A stretch of DNA of 64,000 nucleotides from JAGVSR01 sp963825555 (GTDB lineage Bacteria; Pseudomonadota; Alphaproteobacteria; Rhizobiales; Hyphomicrobiaceae), in NCBI GenBank assembly GCA_963825555.1, contig CAWGTZ010000007.1, forward strand, positions 62,001 to 126,000, read 5' to 3'. How positions within the stretch are numbered: position 1 is the first letter of the stretch; the number at the start of each line of letters is the position of its first letter. Shown here in pieces: positions 59,473 to 64,000 of this stretch. The notes below the pieces were generated by a model. That model made no database searches. It was given only the letters and a program-made list of their open reading frames with translations, and was not told the origin of the DNA. A program made the position numbers and the translations under genes.

Positions 59473-59836
59473 CTTCTCTATTCTCCAGTGATGTCCTGAC
59501 AGGCCCAAATTGGGTTGGAAGGGCTTATAACCACGGCTCCCAAGACCAGCAAGCGCGGCCGATCGCCCTTGGTCTTTCAGACGGTTCTTCCCCATCAGAA
59601 CCTGGGATTGCCGTGCAAATGCCTGGATTGTAGCGGTAAATTCGGCTTACTCCGAATGTGAGAGTCATGTTTCTCCGGGAAGGAAAGTCTCTATCCGTGG
59701 CCCAATTGACCTGCGACACGCGAAAGCCCACAACTCCCCGGATAGCTACTGCAGATACGGCTCCGGGCGCGCGGGTTGTGCAAACGGCCCTCCACGCCCT
59801 CACCTCGCGGCCGCATGGATTGAACGAGGCGCACTC
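59473..59836. other. Divergent intergenic region between ndk and the GYF-domain gene
   Basis: 364 bases containing the ndk promoter (listed separately). The remainder shows no credible gene on either strand. The hairpin-like ATTCGGCTTACTCCGAAT at 59640-59657 has a loop of six and no T-run. Confidence 0.5.
59524..59552 (-). promoter_or_regulatory. Probable ndk promoter
   Basis: Minus strand -35 TTGCTG (59547-59552), a 17-base spacer and -10 TATAAG (59524-59529), giving a leader of about 45 bases before the ndk ATG. Good spacing and near-consensus -10; read by eye. Confidence 0.5.
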
Positions 59837-61312
59837 GTGAACGCAACGACTGGCCAGGAAGTCTGGTATCTCGCCCGGGACGGCAAGCAGCACGGACCGC
59901 TGTCTGATGTCGAAATGACCAAACTCGTCGAGCTTGGTCATCTTCGTGAAACCGATCTTGTATGGAGGCCGGGCTTCTCCGACTGGCGCCCGGCGCCCAG
60001 CGTCTTCGATTCCCTGTCTCCGCCCGCGCCTCAGCCTCCCCCTCCGCCATCTGCGGGTCCGACTTACGGGACCGCAGAAGAAACGGCCCCGTCTCCCGCC
60101 GAACAAACGCATAGCGGCGCCGCCCAAGCCTCCGCTGAAGTCGCACCTGCGACCTACGCGTCGCAAATCGAGACCACCAGCAGCAGGATGTCCGGCTCGG
60201 TAGACCCTCATCCCGTGGCGGACGAACCCCATCATTTCACGCCGGACAGCGGCGCCACTCACCCAAGCGTCGCATCCCATTTTGGGAACGCTCCCAAAGG
60301 CCCCAAACTCGGAACGAGCGATACCTTCCGCGACGTCCGCCCCGAGGAACCTTTGCATCGCGAGCCGAAAGCTGGCGGGTCCAACCGTGGCGCCGTCGTA
60401 TTCGTGGCCGTTCTCGCGCTGATCGGCGGCATCAGCGCTGCCGGCTATGCCTTCCGCGATTCGCTGACTGAAACGTTGGCCAGCCTGACCGCTTCGTCGT
60501 CGGTGCCCGAACAGGTGGCAGAAGTGCCCTTGATCGCATCCGACGCACCGTCAGTCGAACCTGCGCCAACTCAGCCGGCGGAAGAGCCGGCTGCGGTCGC
60601 AACGGCCGCCGTTGAGCCCACTCCGGAACCGGCCGCAGCGGGGCCCGTCACGGCCGACCCGAGTGACATCGATGCGAGTTTGCAGAAGTCGGCCATGTGG
60701 GCGCTCCTGAAAACGGATTTCCCCGATTGGTATTCGGAGCGCGTTCGCGACATCGGCCGGATGACGAGCGAGCAGAAGTCCGAGGACGAAATCAACGCGA
60801 CACTGACTGAGGCCATTGTGGCGCTGCGCCGCCAGAACGCGGAAAAGGCGCTTGCTGCAAGCCCTCAAAGCCTGCAGCAAATCGCCACCGCGTTCGTCGC
60901 CAATCTGAGCGCCTTGCAGAACCAGAGCGTGGATGCCTGCTACGGCTTCATCAGCAAAGGCGAAACGACGCCTGCAGCCGCCTCACTCGTCCAGAACCCT
61001 GTTGACGGGGCCGCCCTGCATGCTCAGCTGCAAGCAGTGTTCGCCGCCGTCGCGGAGGGTGGCAAGTCGCCGACGAAGCGCACGCCGCCGGAGAAGAGCG
61101 ACTATGACCTTCTCGCCGCCGAACTCGGCACGATCGGCTGGAGCCAGGCGGACATCCAGCTCTTTGCCGACCCGAAAGCCCTGTCCGAGGCACCGCGCGA
61201 TCGCGTCTGCAAGATGGTGCGCGACTGGTTCTCCGCCCATATCGCTGTCAAGGACGACGCTGCACGCGAAAGGTTGCTTTTCGAGACGCTGCGACCCGTC
61301 GTGGCCGGTTGA
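59837..61312 (+). CDS. GYF_2-domain membrane protein, function unknown
   Basis: 491 residues from a GTG with GAGG upstream. N-terminal GYF_2 domain (VWYLARDGKQHGPLSDVEMT ... LVWRPGFSDWRPAPS, residues ~9-54), a long Pro/Ala/Ser-rich linker (~60-180), one membrane helix (~184-207, GAVVFVAVLALIGGISAAGY) and a second Pro/Ala-rich linker. The C-terminal helical domain (~280-490) has cysteines in VDACYGF and RVCKMVRDWF. Type II topology is likely: GYF domain in the cytoplasm, C-terminal domain in the periplasm. GYF_2 domains bind proline-rich or acidic partners. No function can be assigned. Confidence 0.82.
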   Translation: MNATTGQEVWYLARDGKQHGPLSDVEMTKLVELGHLRETDLVWRPGFSDWRPAPSVFDSLSPPAPQPPPPPSAGPTYGTAEETAPSPAEQTHSGAAQASAEVAPATYASQIETTSSRMSGSVDPHPVADEPHHFTPDSGATHPSVASHFGNAPKGPKLGTSDTFRDVRPEEPLHREPKAGGSNRGAVVFVAVLALIGGISAAGYAFRDSLTETLASLTASSSVPEQVAEVPLIASDAPSVEPAPTQPAEEPAAVATAAVEPTPEPAAAGPVTADPSDIDASLQKSAMWALLKTDFPDWYSERVRDIGRMTSEQKSEDEINATLTEAIVALRRQNAEKALAASPQSLQQIATAFVANLSALQNQSVDACYGFISKGETTPAAASLVQNPVDGAALHAQLQAVFAAVAEGGKSPTKRTPPEKSDYDLLAAELGTIGWSQADIQLFADPKALSEAPRDRVCKMVRDWFSAHIAVKDDAARERLLFETLRPVVAG

Positions 61313-61347
61313 TTGGGCGTAAAGTCAGCCCCGCACACCAGGAATTC

Positions 61348-62490
61348 TCAGAAAAGATTGAGCTGCCCCGCGCCAGGACCGGGGGGCTCGAACAGATCCG
61401 TCCGAAGGATCTGTCTGTTCTCATTCAGTCCGTTTCGTTTGAGCGCCAGACGAAACCGCTGCGCGATCTGCATCGCGTAAGGCCCCTGCCCCCTTTGTCG
61501 TACGCCGAATTCGGCAACATAGTCGCGCCCGCCGTGCATTGCCTGCATCAGATGCAGTACACGCTGAGCCCGATCCGGAAATTCCGCCGCCAGCCATTCA
61601 CGAAACAGATCTTTGAGTTCCAGAGGCAATCGCAGCAGCACGTAGCCGGCCTCCCGCACCCCGGCCGCCTTGGCAGCCGAGAGGATCGCCTCAATCTCAT
61701 GATCGTTGAGCGCAGGCACGACGGGAGCCACCATCACGGCGGTTGGAATGCCAGCTTCGCTCAGTTGCCGCAGGGCATCGAGCCGTCGCGAAGGCGTGGA
61801 CGCACGGGGCTCCATGCGGCGGGCGAGGCGGCGATCGAGCGTCGTTACCGAAAGAGCCACCTTTGCAAGCCCACGCGCAGCCATACGTTGAAGGATGTCG
61901 ATATCCCGGACGACGAGTGCCGACTTGGTGACAATACCGACCGGATGCCCGGTCCGCTCCAGCACTTCGAGGATGCTGCGCGTAAGTGTTCGATCGCGCT
62001 CGATAGGCTGATAGGGATCGGTGTTCGTGCCGAGCGCTATTGTGGCTGGCCTATAACTGCGCGCGGCCAACTCCCGTTCGAGAAGAGCCGCTGAATTGGG
62101 CTTGGCATAGAGCTTGGTCTCGAAATCAAGCCCTGCAGAATGCCCTAGATAGCAGTGCGTCGGACGCGCGTAGCAATAGATGCAGCCGTGTTCGCAGCCC
62201 CGGTAGGGATTGATGGAGCGATCGAACGAAATGTCCGGGCTGTCGTTGCGCGTAATGATCCTGCGCGCCGAATCCTCGCGCACCTCCGTTTTTAGCGGGG
62301 CCAGTTCCTCTTCCAGTTCCCAACCATCGTCGAAGCTCGTTCGCCGGTCGCGCTCGAAGCGCCCGCTCGCATTGGTCAGTGACCCACGCCCACGCCGGCG
62401 ATCTTCCCGCACATGTTTTCCGGCCGCCGAAGCCGGATCCTCGGCCACGCTCACCGCCTCCCGCCGACTGTCCAGACCGAAATCGTCCAT
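61348..62490 (-). CDS. PA0069 family radical SAM protein
   Basis: 380 residues. Radical SAM cluster CEHGCIYCYARPTHCYLG (Cys99, 103, 106) after SFDRSINPYRG, then GTNTDPYQPIERDRTLTRSI, IVTKSALVVRDIDILQ and a C-terminal part ending LNLF. This matches the PA0069/Rv2578c/SplB-like group, relatives of spore photoproduct lyase and DNA-repair-type radical SAM enzymes. The ATG at 62490 gives MDDFGLDSRR; the frame is open 23 codons further into the promoter. A LexA-box promoter lies upstream, so it is probably induced by DNA damage. Confidence 0.92.
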   Translation of the reverse strand: MDDFGLDSRREAVSVAEDPASAAGKHVREDRRRGRGSLTNASGRFERDRRTSFDDGWELEEELAPLKTEVREDSARRIITRNDSPDISFDRSINPYRGCEHGCIYCYARPTHCYLGHSAGLDFETKLYAKPNSAALLERELAARSYRPATIALGTNTDPYQPIERDRTLTRSILEVLERTGHPVGIVTKSALVVRDIDILQRMAARGLAKVALSVTTLDRRLARRMEPRASTPSRRLDALRQLSEAGIPTAVMVAPVVPALNDHEIEAILSAAKAAGVREAGYVLLRLPLELKDLFREWLAAEFPDRAQRVLHLMQAMHGGRDYVAEFGVRQRGQGPYAMQIAQRFRLALKRNGLNENRQILRTDLFEPPGPGAGQLNLF

Positions 62491-62525
62491 CGCGTTCCAG
62501 AGCCTCACCAACCGACCTTGAATGC

Positions 62526-62557
62526 AGAATAGCGCACTCTTCGAACAAAACAAGAAC
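62526..62557 (-). promoter_or_regulatory. LexA (SOS) box overlapping the -35 of the radical SAM gene promoter
   Basis: GAAC-AAAACAA-GAAC at 62543-62557 (GTTC-N7-GTTC in the direction of the minus-strand gene) is the alphaproteobacterial LexA operator. It covers a -35-like TTGTTT (62548-62553), which is separated by 16 bases from a -10-like TATTCT (62526-62531). The geometry is that of a LexA-repressed promoter for the radical SAM gene, whose ATG is about 36 bases after the -10. The divergent glycosyltransferase gene starts 35 bases on the other side. Confidence 0.72.
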
Positions 62558-62591
62558 ATTTGGCCTGCAGGGAGAAAGAGGCGCTGCTTCG

Positions 62592-63350
62592 ATGGGGACG
62601 CTTGTTTGCCGGGCCGATCTCATGCACATGGTGCTGATGATTTCGGTGATCATTCCCACGCTGGATGCGGAACAGGATCTCGCCGCAACCCTCGCTGCAC
62701 TCATACCGGCGGCGGTGGACGGATTCGTGCGGGAGGTGATTGTCGTGGATGGCGGTTCACGGGATCGCACCCTCACGATCGCCGAGAATACGGGTGTCGA
62801 TGTCGTCGAGAGCCCGCCGGGTCGCGGCCTGCAGTTGCGCGCTGGTGCAAAACGCGCCCGCCACCCCTGGCTGCTCTTCCTGCACGCCGATACGGAACTG
62901 TCCCCCGGCTGGGAATCCGCAGCCAGCCATTTCATGGACAAAGTAGACCAGGGCCGCATCCCAGCTGCCGCTGCGGCCTTTCGGTTCCGCCTGCTGGATG
63001 ACGGTTGGAAGCCGCGATTCCTGGAGGCCGCGGTGTGGCTGCGTTGCGGACTTCTCAAGCGGCCCTACGGCGACCAGGGACTGCTGATCCCCCGCACGCT
63101 CTACGACGAGATCGGGGGGTTCTCCCCGCAGCCGTTGATGGAGGACCTGGACATCGCCCGGCGCATCGGACGCCGCCGCATCAAGATGCTGCGCGCGGAT
63201 GCCACGACCAGCGCGCGGCGATATCGGACCGAAGGATATCTGAGGCGCACGCTGCGCAATCAGGCCTGCCGCGCCCTTTACGCCACCGGCGTCCCGCCCG
63301 AGCGGATTGCGCGGTTCTACGAGGCCGGCCGCCTGCCGGAATCGTCCTGA
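62592..63350 (+). CDS. TIGR04283-type glycosyltransferase family 2
   Basis: 252 residues. GT-A core MISVIIPTLDAEQDLAATLA, VDGGSRDRTLTIAENTGVDV, GRGLQLRAGAKRARHPWLLF and LHADTEL (the DxD-like metal site), then YGDQGLLIPRTLYDEIGGFS and LMEDLDIARRI. This matches the family labelled 'arsenosugar biosynthesis glycosyltransferase' (TIGR04283). A later ATG at 62637 would begin at MISVIIPT and is also possible. Followed by its usual partner two bases later. No arsM is visible in the window, so the arsenosugar role is not supported by context. Confidence 0.85.
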   Translation: MGTLVCRADLMHMVLMISVIIPTLDAEQDLAATLAALIPAAVDGFVREVIVVDGGSRDRTLTIAENTGVDVVESPPGRGLQLRAGAKRARHPWLLFLHADTELSPGWESAASHFMDKVDQGRIPAAAAAFRFRLLDDGWKPRFLEAAVWLRCGLLKRPYGDQGLLIPRTLYDEIGGFSPQPLMEDLDIARRIGRRRIKMLRADATTSARRYRTEGYLRRTLRNQACRALYATGVPPERIARFYEAGRLPESS

Positions 63351-63351
63351 A

Positions 63352-63975
63352 GTGGCCGCTCCTGAACGACGCTGGCTCGTCGTGATGCTCAAGGTGCCCG
63401 TCGCCGGGCGCGTGAAAACGCGATTGGCGCGCGGCATCGGAGTTGTTGCAGCCACGGCCTTCTATCGCCACGCCACGGCAGCCCTGCTGGCCCGCATTGA
63501 CCGGCCTCGCCGTTGGACCACGGTGCTTGCCGTCACTCCCGACCCCGAATGCCGCTCTCCGGCGCTGCCCCGGCACCTGCCCCGCATCGCCCAGGGACGC
63601 GGTAATTTGGGCGCTCGATTACAACGGATCATGGACCTTCTGCCGACCGGACCGGTCGTCGTCATCGGCTCGGATGTGCCGCACGTCAATGCCGGCCATT
63701 TGGCCGAGGCTTTTCAGAAATTGGCCGGAAGCGATGCGGTGCTGGGACCTTCCTCTGACGGCGGCTATTGGCTCGTCGGCTTGCGGCGATGCCCGCGCCG
63801 GCTGCGCGCATTCGATAGGGTCCGCTGGTCAAGCGCACAGGCGCTTGCGGACACCGAGGGCAACCTTGCAGGAGCCGACGTGCGTCTCATCGCAACGCTC
63901 GACGACATTGACGAGGCGTCAGATCTTGCGAGCCAAGGCGGGTGGACGGGACGGCGAATTCCGCCCCGGGGTTGA
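63352..63975 (+). CDS. TIGR04282-type (DUF2064) glycosyltransferase/nucleotidyltransferase-like protein
   Basis: 207 residues from a GTG two bases after the preceding stop. MLKVPVAGRVKTRLARGIG is the nucleotidyltransferase-like P-loop segment of the DUF2064 family. GPVVVIGSDVPHVNAGHLA (metal-binding Asp) and LGPSSDGGYWLVGL follow. Members pair with TIGR04283 glycosyltransferases and are named for a cofactor role in arsenosugar synthesis. Function here is inferred from the pair only. The last 25 bases of the window after the stop show nothing. Confidence 0.85.
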   Translation: MAAPERRWLVVMLKVPVAGRVKTRLARGIGVVAATAFYRHATAALLARIDRPRRWTTVLAVTPDPECRSPALPRHLPRIAQGRGNLGARLQRIMDLLPTGPVVVIGSDVPHVNAGHLAEAFQKLAGSDAVLGPSSDGGYWLVGLRRCPRRLRAFDRVRWSSAQALADTEGNLAGADVRLIATLDDIDEASDLASQGGWTGRRIPPRG

Positions 63976-64000
63976 GACAGGCTTGATCCGGTGCTCAAGT

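Overview
The window comes from a GC-rich alphaproteobacterium, most likely of the order Hyphomicrobiales (Rhizobiales). The evidence is gene content and order: def-fmt-truA in one direction; an SRP RNA gene directly upstream of dnaX-ybaB-recR with a DUF2585 (UPF0314) gene between; lspA followed by a DUF3035/BamF-like lipoprotein and two M16 peptidases; a six-gene Pha/Mrp antiporter operon with subunits A and B fused; cobT-cobS-cobC; and a GAAC-N7-GAAC LexA box of the alphaproteobacterial type. No genus can be named from the sequence alone.

Layout. 1-1.2 kb is the 3' part of a large serine recombinase, probably the edge of an integrated element, facing the 3' end of a tRNA-Gln(TTG) gene. 1.6-13 kb is a long minus-strand block: tRNA modification and N-terminal formyl-Met handling (truA, fmt, def), three glycosyltransferases with a MATE transporter, then recR, DUF2585, ybaB, dnaX and the SRP RNA. 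13.4-18.6 kb (plus) holds lspA, an envelope lipoprotein, an active/inactive M16 peptidase pair and a DUF6152-DUF6644 pair. 18.9-29 kb (minus) has sbcC, a frameshifted sbcD, lipA and a fabI-ackA-pta operon preceded by a truncated DUF3141 gene and an FNR/FixK-type box, then a GNAT acetyltransferase. 29-30 kb is gene-poor and contains a response-regulator relic.

30-40 kb carries a Cas4-like DUF2779 nuclease and a conserved but functionally obscure cluster: a zinc peptidase divergent from a transglutaminase-DUF2126 protein, a circularly permuted ATP-grasp/alpha-E protein and a second transglutaminase, with a perfect operator-like dyad in the divergent spacer. 40.7-42.5 kb has an orphan TadG-like protein behind an AT-rich stretch and a PilZ protein. 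42.6-48.3 kb is the Pha/Mrp cation/proton antiporter operon, in which the large A subunit is interrupted by a one-base frameshift. 48.7-52.9 kb is a compact cassette of a PfkB kinase, an aspartoacylase-like deacylase, a PGM1-type ATP-grasp ligase and a cytochrome c. It is followed by purN, a cytochrome P450, two small secreted proteins, the lower cobalamin genes (cobT, cobS, cobC), ndk, a GYF-domain membrane protein, a PA0069-type radical SAM protein with a LexA-box promoter, and a pair of small glycosyltransferase/nucleotidyltransferase-like genes.

Most of the window is chromosomal housekeeping. The less explained material is the ATP-grasp/transglutaminase cluster, the PfkB/deacylase/ligase cassette, the SOS-linked radical SAM gene, the DUF6152-DUF6644 pair and the decayed genes (sbcD, mrpA, DUF3141, receiver-domain relic). 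Starts were chosen by family alignment from memory plus visible ribosome binding sites; no database search was possible.
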